A stretch of 64,000 nt of DNA from Aquisalimonas lutea (GCF_030409225.1 NZ_JAUFPK010000007.1:1-64000), one strand, 5' to 3'; numbered from the stretch's first letter, positions 34,493 to 43,343 are shown. Notes: generated from the sequence alone by a model not told the origin. Program-made: numbers and translations.

Positions 34493-35487
34493 TCGCCCCC
34501 GTTCTCTCCGGTGTCCCAGCGCTGCGCCCAGCCGGAGAGGGCGTCGGGCCAGGGGGCCGGTTCGCCGCCCAGCGCCTCGACAATCGTGATGGTGTTGGAG
34601 CGGAGCATGCCGATGTAGGTGCCTTCGGCCGTGCCGGGTTCGCCCATGGCGTCGGAGAACAGCTCACCGCCGATGGCTACCTCGTGGCCGCGATCGGCCG
34701 CCCCGTCGACCACGGCCTCGATGGTCCGCGGGTTGATGGTGCTCTCGATGAACACGGCGGGCACGCCCCGCTCGACCACCGTGGCGACCATTCTGCGGAT
34801 GTCGGCGATGCCGGCCTCGCTCTCCGTGCTGATGCCCTGAATGCCCTCGACCTCGATGCCGTACGCCCGCCCGTAGTAGGCGAAGGCATCGTGCGCCGTG
34901 ACCAGGACGCGCTGGCGCTCGGGGATGGTGGCAATGCTCTCGCCGATCCAGGCGTCCAGCGCCGCGAGCTGCTCGCGGTAGTCCGAGGCCCGCTGCTGCA
35001 TTGCATCGGCGCAATCCGGCGCGATCTCCGCGAGCGCCTCCGCGAGCGTCGGCGCGATCCGGCTCCAGAGCCCGACGTCCATCCACAGATGGGGGTCGAT
35101 GCCGTAGATGTCCTGCACCGTGATCAGCTCGGCCGTGTCGATGGACGACGGTGCAACGGCCACCGTAGGCTTGCGCTCACCGAACTTGCCCAGCACCTCG
35201 CCGAGCTGGCCCTCCAGCGAGTAGCCCGCATAGAAAATGGTATCGGCCTGCTCGAAGGCGCGTACGTCGCTGGCCTTCGCCTGGTAGAGGTGCGGGTCGA
35301 CCCCGGGGCCCATGAGGGTGTCGACGCGGACACAGTCACCGGCGACATTCGCGGCGACGTCGCCGATCATCGCGATCGTCGCCACGGCCCGGGGCGACTG
35401 CGTATCGGCGCTCGCGGCGCTCGTGCAGAGCAGGAGTGCCGCCAGGCCGGCGAAAGCCCGGGCGAGTCGGTTCGGTGCTGCGGTCAT
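34489..35487 (-). CDS. Manganese-type metal-binding protein (TroA/PsaA family)
   Basis: A 332-residue periplasmic cluster A-I binding protein with a signal peptide ending SAASA. Metal ligands: His66 (GVDPHLYQ), His133 (GIDPHLWMDV), a Glu in STESEAG (about 222-224) and Asp279 (GELFSDAMG). The His-His-Glu-Asp set and the lack of a His-rich loop fit Mn or Fe binding rather than Zn. First gene of the operon, behind two candidate MntR operators. Confidence 0.9.
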   Translation of the reverse strand: MTAAPNRLARAFAGLAALLLCTSAASADTQSPRAVATIAMIGDVAANVAGDCVRVDTLMGPGVDPHLYQAKASDVRAFEQADTIFYAGYSLEGQLGEVLGKFGERKPTVAVAPSSIDTAELITVQDIYGIDPHLWMDVGLWSRIAPTLAEALAEIAPDCADAMQQRASDYREQLAALDAWIGESIATIPERQRVLVTAHDAFAYYGRAYGIEVEGIQGISTESEAGIADIRRMVATVVERGVPAVFIESTINPRTIEAVVDGAADRGHEVAIGGELFSDAMGEPGTAEGTYIGMLRSNTITIVEALGGEPAPWPDALSGWAQRWDTGENGGE

Positions 35488-35624
35488 TGCGACGGCTCCT
35501 CGGTTACGGTGTAAGGGTAGCCGAGACCAACCGGGAAAGCCCCTGCGGCGGCGGGATCCGGGCAGCTCCGGGCGGCCCGGTACGCCCCGTGCGCACGCCC
35601 GGTCCGGGAGATGCGCCGCCGAGG

Positions 35625-35638
35625 TTAGCCTCTGCTAA
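35625..35638. promoter_or_regulatory. Candidate MntR operator 1 (start-site proximal)
   Basis: TTAGC-CTCT-GCTAA, an exact five-base inverted repeat with a four-base spacer. The shape matches the core of the E. coli MntR box (ATAGC-N4-GCTAT). It lies just past the predicted transcription start of the Mn-type operon on the minus strand, 138 bases before the binding protein start, where a bound repressor blocks initiation. Confidence 0.72.
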
Positions 35639-35643
35639 TTTTC

Positions 35644-35673
35644 ATTTTAGCCAAAGCTAATCATTCGAGACAA
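35644..35673 (-). promoter_or_regulatory. Promoter of the Mn transporter with candidate MntR operator 2
   Basis: On the minus strand TTGTCT (35668-35673) and TAAAAT (35644-35649) are 18 bases apart and form a usable sigma-70 promoter. A second exact TTAGC-CAAA-GCTAA repeat at 35647-35660 overlaps the -10 and spacer. Its start is 22 bases from that of operator 1, about two helical turns, so two dimers could sit on the same face of the DNA. Confidence 0.72.
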
Positions 35674-35769
35674 GACACGATTTGCCCGCAGGCTGCGGTT
35701 CGGCCCCCGACCGCGGCCTGCATCGGGTGGGTTGGCTGCCGCCGGGGCGCGGCGACCCCGGGGCGTGGT

Positions 35770-37032
35770 CTACGGCGACCGGCAGGGCAGGGCCCAGTCG
35801 TCGCGGCACGGAAGGGCGCGGACGAGCCGCTGGTGAAACGGGGCAAGGTCGTCCGCGTCCGGCGGGCGCCAGGTGTCCAGGTCCAGTGCAGCTAGGTCCG
35901 CGGCGTAGCCCTCCGCGCCCTCATGCCAGAAGAACACGGCGAGCTGGACCCGGTGGGGCTGCAGGGGCGGGAGCGTGTTGTAAAAGGCGCCGGGCGGCCC
36001 GTCGCGCCCCGGCAGGCGGCGCCGCTCGCCGAGCCAGCCGCGGAACATGTAGAAGGCGTCGTCGGGCGGCAGGAACGCGAGCGTGTAGTCGACCTGCCGG
36101 GCGGGATCCGTGACGTCGTCACCGGAGATCCACGGCGGATCCTCGCCGCGGAGCAGGTACGGGGCGGTGTCGCCGTCCAGGAAGCGCACCGCCCGGTGCG
36201 TGCGGCGCCCCGGCGCGTGCGGGAACAGCGCGTGGGATGCCTCGGCGACATCCACCGCCACCCGCCCGTCACCATCCAGGGCGATGCGGCCGGGGTGATC
36301 CGCCGCCGCGGGCGCGTCCACCAGGACATAGGTCCGCATGTAGTTGTGCTGCTGCATGGTCGCGGCGACGGGAATCAGGTCCGCCGGTGCTGCGGTGGCC
36401 GGATCGGCGCCGTTACGGGGGACCAGGGTCAGGGTGACCGCGGCATAGTGGTCCAGCTGGTGCCAGTCGTCCGCGTCGCCCACCCAGTCGAGCAGGGTGC
36501 GTTGCCAGCCGGGAATGCCGGTGCCGATGCCGGACCGGCGGAAGACCAGGTGATAGGTGAGGAAAATCGCCGCCACCGGCTCGGCCGTGCCGGGTAGCCG
36601 CAGCGTGTCGCGGTCCACGTGCGCGGGAACGACCGGGGTGCCGCCGTCGGCCTTGCCTTCATGCACGAACACGGCCCCGGGGTCGTCCCGGTACGCGTTG
36701 AGCCGCTCCCGGTCGACCCTGGAGGAGACGTGCTCGCCGGAGCCGTCGTAGAGGCTGCCTTCGGCGATGTAGTCGTCGTAGAAGGAGATGGGGCCGGTCT
36801 CCGCGGGCGGCACATGGAAGCGCGGACGGAACGCCTCGAGCCAGCGCCGCTCGCGCGCGCTCGGGGGCGCATCCGAGGGCGGGCGCGCCTCCAGATAGCG
36901 TGCGAAACCGGGGTGCTGCGAGAAGTTCGCCTCGTCCAGCGTGCAGGCGGCGAGCAATGCCGCCGTGGCCAGGACGGCCGCGAGCCGGCCTCGCGGCGGC
37001 GCCCCGTCCGCGTTCAGCCGTTGCCGCGTCAT
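35770..37032 (-). CDS. Predicted lipoprotein of unknown function
   Basis: A 420-residue protein with a signal peptide and lipobox LLAAC (about Cys30), so it is probably membrane-anchored outside the cytoplasm. I do not recognise the family. The mature part is a single globular domain rich in His, Trp, Tyr and Asp, with AIFLTYHLVFRR, DWVGDADDWHQLDHYAAVTLTLV and HNYMRTYVLVD segments and a C-terminal Cys pair (CRDDWALPC) that may form a disulfide. There are no repeats and no recognisable catalytic motif. The gene is followed by a GFA-family gene upstream on the same strand; the link looks weak. Confidence 0.65.
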   Translation of the reverse strand: MTRQRLNADGAPPRGRLAAVLATAALLAACTLDEANFSQHPGFARYLEARPPSDAPPSARERRWLEAFRPRFHVPPAETGPISFYDDYIAEGSLYDGSGEHVSSRVDRERLNAYRDDPGAVFVHEGKADGGTPVVPAHVDRDTLRLPGTAEPVAAIFLTYHLVFRRSGIGTGIPGWQRTLLDWVGDADDWHQLDHYAAVTLTLVPRNGADPATAAPADLIPVAATMQQHNYMRTYVLVDAPAAADHPGRIALDGDGRVAVDVAEASHALFPHAPGRRTHRAVRFLDGDTAPYLLRGEDPPWISGDDVTDPARQVDYTLAFLPPDDAFYMFRGWLGERRRLPGRDGPPGAFYNTLPPLQPHRVQLAVFFWHEGAEGYAADLAALDLDTWRPPDADDLAPFHQRLVRALPCRDDWALPCRSP

Positions 37033-37054
37033 GTCCGTGCCCGCGTCCCGGGCC

Positions 37055-37477
37055 TTACGGGCTCCCGTACCGGGCGAGGACCTCCGCGCCGGTGAGGCGC
37101 TCGGCGTCGCCGGCGAGCTCGTAGTAGTCCGGCTTCTCGTCGATGAAGATCTCGTGGGCGAGTCGCCAGGGCCCGTCGGTCTCCAGCAGGCCGATCGGTA
37201 CGGCCAGCAGGCCTCCTTCCCGCAGCCGGTAGTACAGATGCGTGCCGCAGCGGCTGCAGAACGCGCGCTCGGCCCAGTCGGAGGAGACGTACGTGGTCAC
37301 GTGCTCCCCTCCGGACAGTTCCATGTCCTCGGCGCAGTGCGCCACGATCAGCGGCCCGCCGCCCCACCGGCGGCACATGGTGCAGTGGCAGGCGTCCAGG
37401 TGCCGGCTGTGGGGCCGTACGCGCATGGTGACGGCGCCGCACAGGCAGCGGCCGTTGATGGTTTCGTTGTCGGGCAT
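37055..37477 (-). CDS. GFA family zinc protein (glutathione-dependent formaldehyde-activating type)
   Basis: A 140-residue GFA-domain protein: CLCGAVTMRV, CHCTMCRRWGGGP and AFCSRCGTHLYYR give the three Cys pairs that bind two zinc ions. Members bind glutathione adducts such as S-hydroxymethylglutathione, but most, including this one, have unproven activity. ATG 37477 is preferred over 37516 because the conserved fold begins right after it. Confidence 0.88.
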   Translation of the reverse strand: MPDNETINGRCLCGAVTMRVRPHSRHLDACHCTMCRRWGGGPLIVAHCAEDMELSGGEHVTTYVSSDWAERAFCSRCGTHLYYRLREGGLLAVPIGLLETDGPWRLAHEIFIDEKPDYYELAGDAERLTGAEVLARYGSP

Positions 37478-37550
37478 GCTCCTGACTCCGTTGCTGCTGC
37501 CGTTGTCCGAACGCAAGCATAGCTCGACGACGGCGCTTCTCCACCGCGCG

Positions 37551-38144
37551 TCAGCCGAGCGCGTCCCTTGTCAGGGCCGCAAGCACGATGGTGACAACCG
37601 TCTCGAACGCGGCGTCAATGCCGGGTTGCTGCCATTCGCGGCTGTGGGCCGGGTGGTGAAAGCGCATCGTGGCATCGAACACGCCGCGCGCGGCGGCGTC
37701 GGGGTCGCTCACGCGGAAGCGTCCCTCGCTGACACCGTCCCGGAGGATGCGGGCGATCTGCCCGATCAGCTCGTCCACATGCGCATCCACCACGCCCCGC
37801 GCCCGCTCGGCCAGCGCGTGGTAGGTGGCGAACAGCTCCGGGTCGTCGAGCACCTTGCGGCGCTTCGCGGCGGCGAGCGACTCAAGCCATCGCCGGAGCC
37901 GCTCGTCCGCCGGGCCCGGCTCGCCGGCGATGGCGGCGAGCGGCGACGCCACCCGTGCCAGCCAGCGCTCGGCCACGGCGTCCTGCAGCGCCGCCTTGGT
38001 CGGGAAGTGCCGGTAGATGCTGCCGTGGCTGACGTCGAGGGCGCGGGCGACGTCCACCACGGTGGTCTTGCCGATGCCGTGGCGGCGGAGCATGTTTTCG
38101 GCCGCGTCGAGGATGCGGTCCGGGGTCAGGGCGTCGTCGTTCAA
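37551..38144 (-). CDS. TetR family transcriptional regulator
   Basis: A 197-residue TetR regulator with an N-terminal helix-turn-helix (GIGKTTVVDVARALDVSHGSIYRHFPTKAALQDAV, about residues 23-57) and an all-helical ligand domain. It overlaps the aldo/keto reductase gene upstream by four bases, so the two are translated together, and a TGACAA-TAC-TTGTCA palindrome in front of that reductase is a fitting operator for self-control. Confidence 0.92.
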   Translation of the reverse strand: MNDDALTPDRILDAAENMLRRHGIGKTTVVDVARALDVSHGSIYRHFPTKAALQDAVAERWLARVASPLAAIAGEPGPADERLRRWLESLAAAKRRKVLDDPELFATYHALAERARGVVDAHVDELIGQIARILRDGVSEGRFRVSDPDAAARGVFDATMRFHHPAHSREWQQPGIDAAFETVVTIVLAALTRDALG

Positions 38145-39160
38145 CGGCTGTGCGTGTCTCCAGTTCGCTCGCTGTCGAGCAGGGCCATCTGCGCGGCATC
38201 ATAGCGCTCGCCGGCGACGGCGTTCTTCGGGATGGCCGCCTCGATGCGCGCAAGATCATCGGTGGTCAACGCCACGTCCAGCGCGCCCAGGGACTCCTGC
38301 AGCCGCTGCCGGCTGCGGGCGCCGACCAGCGGAATGATATCGCTTCCCTGGGCGAGGACCCAGGCGATCGCCATCTGCGCGGTGGTCACGTTCTTCTCCC
38401 CGGCGATGGTGTGCAGAGCCTGCACCAATGCCAGGTTGCTGTCGAGGTTGTCGCCGCGGAAGCGGGGCAGGCGACTGCGGAAATCCCCCTCCTTGAGGGA
38501 GTCCGGCCCCGACCAGTGGCCGGACAGCAGCCCCCGGGAGAGGACGCCGTAGGCGCTCACCGAGATGCCGAGCTCCCGGCAGGCGGGGAGGATCGCCTCC
38601 TCGATGTTCCGGGTCAGCAGCGAGTACTCGATCTGCAGCCAGGCGACGGGGTGCTCGGCATGGGCTCGCCGGAGGGTGTCGGCTCCGGCCTCCGACAGCC
38701 CGATGAAGCGCACATGACCGGCGTCCTTCATGTCGCGGATGGCGCCGACGGTCTCCTCGATGGCGACGTTCGGGTCCACGCGCGCGGGTTGGTAGAGGTC
38801 GACATAGTCGGTGCCCAGCCGGGTCAGCGTGTGGGCGAGGCTGTTCTTCACCGCCGCCGGGCTGCAGTCGAGGCCGATGAAGTTGCCGGCCGGGTCCCGC
38901 CGGGGACCGAACTTCACGGCAATGAAGACGTCCTCGCGGCGGTGGTGCCGGAGCGCCTCCCGGATGAGAAGCTCGTTGTGGCCCATGCCGTACAAGTCCC
39001 CCGTATCAAGAAGCGTAATGCCGCGGTCGATCGCCTCGTGCACGGTGGCCAGGCTCTCCTGCCGCTCGGCCGGGCCGTAGAGATCCGACATCCCCATGCA
39101 GCCGAGCCCGAGCGCGGACGTGGTGACGCCCGTCGTACCGATCGTGCGTTGCATCATCAT
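38141..39160 (-). CDS. Aldo/keto reductase
   Basis: A 339-residue NADPH-dependent aldo/keto reductase of the YdhF/Tas/AKR13-like group. The tetrad is visible as Asp (LLDTGDLYGMGHNE), Tyr, Lys (FIAVKFGPRRD) and a residue near LYQPARVD, where the usual His of LYQxHRxD is replaced by Ala. NADPH-binding GARSRQRLQESLGAL is near the C terminus. The ATG at 39160 has GGAGG six bases upstream. Co-transcribed with the TetR gene, probably for detoxification of a reactive carbonyl. Confidence 0.9.
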   Translation of the reverse strand: MMMQRTIGTTGVTTSALGLGCMGMSDLYGPAERQESLATVHEAIDRGITLLDTGDLYGMGHNELLIREALRHHRREDVFIAVKFGPRRDPAGNFIGLDCSPAAVKNSLAHTLTRLGTDYVDLYQPARVDPNVAIEETVGAIRDMKDAGHVRFIGLSEAGADTLRRAHAEHPVAWLQIEYSLLTRNIEEAILPACRELGISVSAYGVLSRGLLSGHWSGPDSLKEGDFRSRLPRFRGDNLDSNLALVQALHTIAGEKNVTTAQMAIAWVLAQGSDIIPLVGARSRQRLQESLGALDVALTTDDLARIEAAIPKNAVAGERYDAAQMALLDSERTGDTHSR

Positions 39161-39220
39161 GGTTGCCTCCGTACTGCTCGTGTGTTGACAGGGGGTCATC
39201 ATGGATGATCAAGTGACAAA

Positions 39221-39235
39221 TGACAATACTTGTCA
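39221..39235. promoter_or_regulatory. Palindromic TetR-type operator
   Basis: TGACAA-TAC-TTGTCA is an exact 6+3+6 inverted repeat, with a further TGACA just left and GTCA just right. It stands between the divergent aldo/keto reductase-tetR and tautomerase genes, 18 bases before the tautomerase start, so one regulator could control both directions. Confidence 0.68.
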
Positions 39236-39253
39236 GTCAAAAAGGAGGACGTT

Positions 39254-39451
39254 ATGCCAACCGTTCGCGTAACCGTGCCGCAGGGTGACCTGACGGAGGA
39301 CCAGAAGCGGGATGTCGTGGAGAGGCTGACCGAGACCGTGGGCAGCTACTACCAGGAGGAGAAGGAAGAGGATATCCGCTCCTTCGTCATGGTGCAGATC
39401 AACGAAACGGCGCCCGGGGGCTACGCCGTGGGAGGCGAGATCATCGGCTGA
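39254..39451 (+). CDS. 4-oxalocrotonate tautomerase family protein
   Basis: A 65-residue tautomerase-superfamily protein. After removal of Met the N terminus is Pro (MPTVRVTVPQGDLT), the catalytic base of the family. The size fits the small homohexameric enzymes. AAGGAGG lies five bases before the ATG at 39254, which fixes this start over one at 39230. It is divergent from the aldo/keto reductase and shares its palindromic operator; substrate unknown. Confidence 0.9.
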   Translation: MPTVRVTVPQGDLTEDQKRDVVERLTETVGSYYQEEKEEDIRSFVMVQINETAPGGYAVGGEIIG

Positions 39452-39603
39452 TCCGCGAGTGGCGGGCCCGCCGGCGTGGCGGGCCCGCTCGCGTCGCTCC
39501 GCGGTCCGGTCGATGCCCGGTTTTCAGCCGCCCGTTCCGGCGTGACGATCCCCCGGAAGGTTCGTGTAGACTTGATCCCATGGCGCAAGCGGCGGAGCGA
39601 CCC

Positions 39604-40590
39604 ATGCAGACCCGGCTCACCGACCGTTACGACATCCGGTTTCCCATCGTCAGTGCCCCCATGGCGCTGGTCGCCGGCGGGCGCCTGGCGGCCGCCGTCA
39701 CCGATGCCGGGGGCCTGGGCCTGGTCGGCGGCGGCTACGCCGGCACCGCCAGCGGCGAGCCGGAGCTGGCGGCGGAACTGGAGCAGGTCCGGGGCCGGCC
39801 CTTCGGGGTCGGGTTCATTACCTGGGCACTGGAAAAGGCCCCGCAGCGGCTGGACGAGGCGCTGGCCCACGGGCCCGCCTGCGTGTTCCTGTCCTTCGGC
39901 GATCCGCGCCCGTTCGCCGGGCGCATCCATGACGCGGGGGCCCGCCTGATCTGCCAGGTGCAGTCGCTACGCCACGTCCACGAGGCCATCGATGCCGGAG
40001 CGGACGGCATCGTCGCACAGGGCACCGAGGCGGGCGGCCACGGCGCCGGCCGCTCGACGCTGCCGTTCGTGCCGGAGGTCGCCGACCTCCTGCGCCAGCG
40101 TGCCCCGGAGACCCTGCTGCTGGCCGCCGGCGGCATCGCCGACGGCCGCGGGCTGGCGGCCGCGCTCATGCTGGGCGCCGACGGCGCTGTCGTCGGGACC
40201 CGGTTCTGGGCCTGCCAGGAGGCCCTGACGCCGTCCGCTGCCGTGGAGCGGGCGGTGGTATCCACCGGCGACCAGACCGTCCGCACCCGCGCCATCGACG
40301 CCCTGCGCGGGGTGCCGTGGCCCGGGGAGTTCTCCTTCCGGGTCGTGGAGAACGCCCTGACCCGCGAGTGGGCGCATCGCGAGAGCGACGCGGCGGCCCG
40401 CTATGGCAGTCTTGCCCAGGCCTACGACGAGGCCCGTGCCCGCGGCGACATGGACACGGTGGCCACCGTCGCCGGCGAGGTCGTGGGGCTCATCCAGGGG
40501 CGGCCGCCCGCTGCAGCGATCATCGACGACATGGTCAATGGCGCCCGGGAGCGTCTCCAGCGGGGGTGCGCTCTCGATTTTCGCACCTGA
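39604..40590 (+). CDS. Nitronate monooxygenase family protein
   Basis: A 328-residue FMN-binding TIM barrel of the nitronate monooxygenase class: FPIVSAPMALVAGGRLAAAVTDAGGLGLVGGGY at the start, QGTEAGGHGAG with the catalytic His, and LLAAGGIADGRGLAAALMLGADGAVVGTRF, the FMN phosphate site. It oxidises nitronates such as propionate-3-nitronate. The ATG at 39604 has GGAG six bases upstream; 39580 would add eight residues. Confidence 0.9.
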   Translation: MQTRLTDRYDIRFPIVSAPMALVAGGRLAAAVTDAGGLGLVGGGYAGTASGEPELAAELEQVRGRPFGVGFITWALEKAPQRLDEALAHGPACVFLSFGDPRPFAGRIHDAGARLICQVQSLRHVHEAIDAGADGIVAQGTEAGGHGAGRSTLPFVPEVADLLRQRAPETLLLAAGGIADGRGLAAALMLGADGAVVGTRFWACQEALTPSAAVERAVVSTGDQTVRTRAIDALRGVPWPGEFSFRVVENALTREWAHRESDAAARYGSLAQAYDEARARGDMDTVATVAGEVVGLIQGRPPAAAIIDDMVNGARERLQRGCALDFRT

Positions 40591-40621
40591 GGGTGTGGTC
40601 CGGCACGCCCGGGAGGACGGC

Positions 40622-40984
40622 ATGAAGAAGATCGACACCGACCGGCTCGACCGGATCACCGCCGGGGCCCGTCGCGCGGCCGAGGAGCGGGACCGGGGCT
40701 ACCGCGAGCGCGCCCTGAAGCTCTTCCCCTGGGTCTGCGGGCGGTGCGGGCGCGAGTTCACGCGGGCCAACCTGCGCGAGCTGACCGTCCACCACCGGGA
40801 TCACGACCACGAGAACAATCCGCCGGACGGCAGCAACTGGGAGCTGCTGTGCCTGTACTGCCACGACAACGAGCACCAGCGCGCCCTAGAGGCCCGCCCC
40901 GACGACGGTGCCGCCGAGGACAAGAGCACGGGGGCGACCCATACGCCGTTCGCGAACCTCAAGGACCTGCTCGGCAAGGATTAG
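40622..40984 (+). CDS. yajD: YajD family HNH nuclease
   Basis: A 120-residue HNH-domain protein almost colinear with E. coli YajD: YRERALKLFPWVCGRCGREF, NLRELTVHHRDHDHENNPPDGSNWELLCLYCHDNEH, and a C-terminal PFANLKDLLGK. The four Cys of two CxxC pairs hold a structural zinc and the HH...N...H set is the nuclease centre. Its cellular role is unproven. GGGAGGACGGC precedes the ATG at 40622. Confidence 0.93.
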   Translation: MKKIDTDRLDRITAGARRAAEERDRGYRERALKLFPWVCGRCGREFTRANLRELTVHHRDHDHENNPPDGSNWELLCLYCHDNEHQRALEARPDDGAAEDKSTGATHTPFANLKDLLGKD

Positions 40985-41166
40985 TGTCCTGTAACCCAAG
41001 TTCGTTCTGGGCAGGGCCGGCGCGGCGGGCGGCGGTCGCGGTGCGGCCATCCGGGTGTGTGCCGGGGGTGCGGTGCGCTATCCTGCGAGCCTTTGCTCCG
41101 GTGACGGCGGCTGTTTGACGGTGATCGTGCCGACAGCCCGTTTGCGCGCAACTCCGGGAGACCCGC

Positions 41167-42276
41167 ATGACGGAAGGGACGCAACCGGCTCACTACCACC
41201 AGCTGTGGTTCCTGCTCGCGGCGGTGGTCCTGGCCGGCTTCCTGATCTACCTGCTCCAGCCCATTCTGCTGCCCTTCCTGGTGGGCGGGCTGCTCGCGTA
41301 TCTGGGCGATCCGATGGTGGACCGGCTCCAGCGCCTGGGTCTGGGCCGCACACCGGGCGTGGTGGCGGTGTTCGTCGTGCTCACGCTGCTGGCAACCGGC
41401 GCAGTGCTGATTCTTCTGCCCCTGATCGGTCGGCAGGTGAATGCGCTGGGCGGCTACATCCCCGTTGCCGTGGAGTGGTTCCAGGGCCGGCTGGTGCCCA
41501 TGCTGGAGACGTATCTCGGCGTTGACCCGGAGGCGCTGGATCTCGGGCGGCTGCGTACGGTCCTGGCCGAGAACTGGCAGACCGGAGGCGACGTGGCGGC
41601 CATGTTGGTGAGCCGCGTGGGACAGTCGGGGATGGCACTGCTGGGCCTGCTGGCCAACCTGGCGCTGATCCCGGTGGTGGCGTTCTATCTCATGCGGGAC
41701 TGGGACGAGGTCATGGCACGGATCCGCGGCCTGCTGCCGCGTACCCTGGAACCGACGGTCACCCGGCTGGCCGGGGAGTGCGACGACGTCCTGGGGGCCT
41801 TCCTGCGCGGGCAGCTGCTGGTGATGCTCAGCCTCGGGGTCGTCTATACCGTGGGGCTGTGGCTGGTGGGGCTGGATCTGGCGATCCTCATCGGCATGCT
41901 GGCGGGCGTTGCCAATATCGTGCCCTATCTGGGCTTCATCATCGGCTTCGGTGCCGCCGCGGCCGCCGTCGTGATCCAGTTCAGCGACTGGTTGCTCCCC
42001 TTGGTCCTGGTGCTGGCGGTGTTCTCCGTCGGGCAGCTGCTCGAGGGCGCGCTGCTGACCCCGCTGCTGGTGGGGGATCGCATCGGCCTGCATCCGGTGG
42101 CGGTCATCTTCGCGGTGCTCGCCGGCGGTCAGCTGTTCGGCTTCACGGGGGTATTGCTGGCACTTCCCGTCGCGGCCATGATCATGGTGCTGCTGCGCTA
42201 CGCGCACCAGCGCTACAAGGCGAGCAGCTTCTACGAGCACCGGGAATCGCCCGGAGAGGCGACAGAGCCTGATTGA
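41167..42276 (+). CDS. PerM/AI-2E family transporter
   Basis: A 369-residue membrane protein of the PerM/AI-2E exporter family with about eight helices: LLQPILLPFLVGGLLAYLGDPMVDRL near the start, ALIPVVAFYLMRDWDEV, and the conserved IGMLAGVANIVPYLGFIIG and LEGALLTPLLVGDRIGLHPVAVIFAVLAGGQLFGF. Relatives export autoinducer-2 or act as Na/H antiporters in halophiles; which applies cannot be told. Confidence 0.9.
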   Translation: MTEGTQPAHYHQLWFLLAAVVLAGFLIYLLQPILLPFLVGGLLAYLGDPMVDRLQRLGLGRTPGVVAVFVVLTLLATGAVLILLPLIGRQVNALGGYIPVAVEWFQGRLVPMLETYLGVDPEALDLGRLRTVLAENWQTGGDVAAMLVSRVGQSGMALLGLLANLALIPVVAFYLMRDWDEVMARIRGLLPRTLEPTVTRLAGECDDVLGAFLRGQLLVMLSLGVVYTVGLWLVGLDLAILIGMLAGVANIVPYLGFIIGFGAAAAAVVIQFSDWLLPLVLVLAVFSVGQLLEGALLTPLLVGDRIGLHPVAVIFAVLAGGQLFGFTGVLLALPVAAMIMVLLRYAHQRYKASSFYEHRESPGEATEPD

Positions 42277-42327
42277 CCCGACGCTCCCGGCCGCGCCCGT
42301 GGTCACCGCGGCGCCGGGCCGGACGGG

Positions 42328-42777
42328 TCACGCGTGATCGTCGGCCGCCGCGCGGCTCAGCTCCCGGTAGGCCTCCAGCCGCTGCCGCAGTGCGCCCGTG
42401 AACGGGTACGAGCGATCGGTTGCCAGGTCGGTATTCACCAGCACCGTGTGGCCCTGTACCCGCAGCTCGCCCGAGACGTACCCCGTGAAGGCGAGATGCA
42501 GCGACGACCGGCCCAGGTGGGTGATGCGCACCTCGATCTCCAGCAGCTCCCCCAGGCGCGAGGGATGCAGGAAGCGGCAGTCCGAGGCGACCGCGGGCAG
42601 GCCGTTGCCGCTGCGCAGGATGTGGTCCGCGTAGTCGATCCCGAGCCAGTGGTTGAACCAGTCCTCCACGGCGACCTGGAAGAATTCGAAGTAGCGCGGA
42701 TAGAACACGATCCCCGCCGGGTCCGTGTCGCCGAAGCGGATGCGGATGGGGGAGCGGAACAGCGCCGTCGTTGCCAA
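42328..42777 (-). CDS. Hotdog-fold acyl-CoA thioesterase
   Basis: A 149-residue 4-hydroxybenzoyl-CoA thioesterase-like protein with the family motif RFGDTDPAGIVFYPRYFEFFQVAVEDWF, in which the first Asp after Gly is near the active site. In a 2-aminobenzoyl-CoA cluster it may release CoA from stalled intermediates. A TTG at 42777 with GGAGG eight bases upstream is the favoured start; a GTG at 42795 overlaps the marR stop (GTGA) but has no Shine-Dalgarno. Either way the gene is coupled to marR. Confidence 0.87.
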   Translation of the reverse strand: MATTALFRSPIRIRFGDTDPAGIVFYPRYFEFFQVAVEDWFNHWLGIDYADHILRSGNGLPAVASDCRFLHPSRLGELLEIEVRITHLGRSSLHLAFTGYVSGELRVQGHTVLVNTDLATDRSYPFTGALRQRLEAYRELSRAAADDHA

Positions 42778-42791
42778 GGGGGATTCCTCCG

Positions 42792-43343
42792 TCACTCGGA
42801 CGGCGAGCGGCCCGCACGCCGTTCCACGACCCCCCGCACCGCCGCCTTGGTCCGGGCAAGGAGCTGATTCAGGGTCCGGATCTCCTCCAGGGGCATATCG
42901 GCGAGAAGCTCCTCCAGCCAGGCCTCGTGTCGTTCGGCGACCGTCAGGAACGTGCGCTTGCCCTGCTCCGTCAGGGCGACCAGCTGCACCCGGCGGTCGT
43001 TCTCCAGCGGCTGGCGCGCCACGTGACCGTCCCTCTCCAGGCGGTCCACCACGCCGGTGACATGGCCGCCCGAGACCAGCAGACGGCGCGAGAGCTCCGA
43101 CATGGTCTGCGGCGCCCCCGCGTGCTCGAGCTCCGAGAGGACATCGAACTGTGCCAGGGTGATGTCGAAATGCTCCCGCAGGCGGGTGCGGAGCTGGTTC
43201 TCGATGACCGTGGTTACCGGCAGGAGCCGCAGCCACAGCCGCAGGGATTCCTTGCTCCGTGAGGCCTCGACGGATGCCGTGCCGTCCTCGGCCCGCGCCG
43301 TCGTTCCGCTCTGCGCTGATGTGTCGTCGTGCTGAAGGGTCAT
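42792..43343 (-). CDS. MarR family transcriptional regulator
   Basis: A 183-residue MarR regulator: LREHFDITLAQFDVLSELEHAG, then the winged helix TMSELSRRLLVSGGHVTGVVDRLERDGHVARQPLENDRRVQLVALTEQGKRTF. The N-terminal 35 residues are unconserved. It is divergent from the 2-aminobenzoyl-CoA operon and, by analogy with MarR-type control of aryl-CoA pathways, may respond to the CoA thioester. The ATG at 43343 is chosen; 43394 would add 17 residues. Confidence 0.9.
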   Translation of the reverse strand: MTLQHDDTSAQSGTTARAEDGTASVEASRSKESLRLWLRLLPVTTVIENQLRTRLREHFDITLAQFDVLSELEHAGAPQTMSELSRRLLVSGGHVTGVVDRLERDGHVARQPLENDRRVQLVALTEQGKRTFLTVAERHEAWLEELLADMPLEEIRTLNQLLARTKAAVRGVVERRAGRSPSE

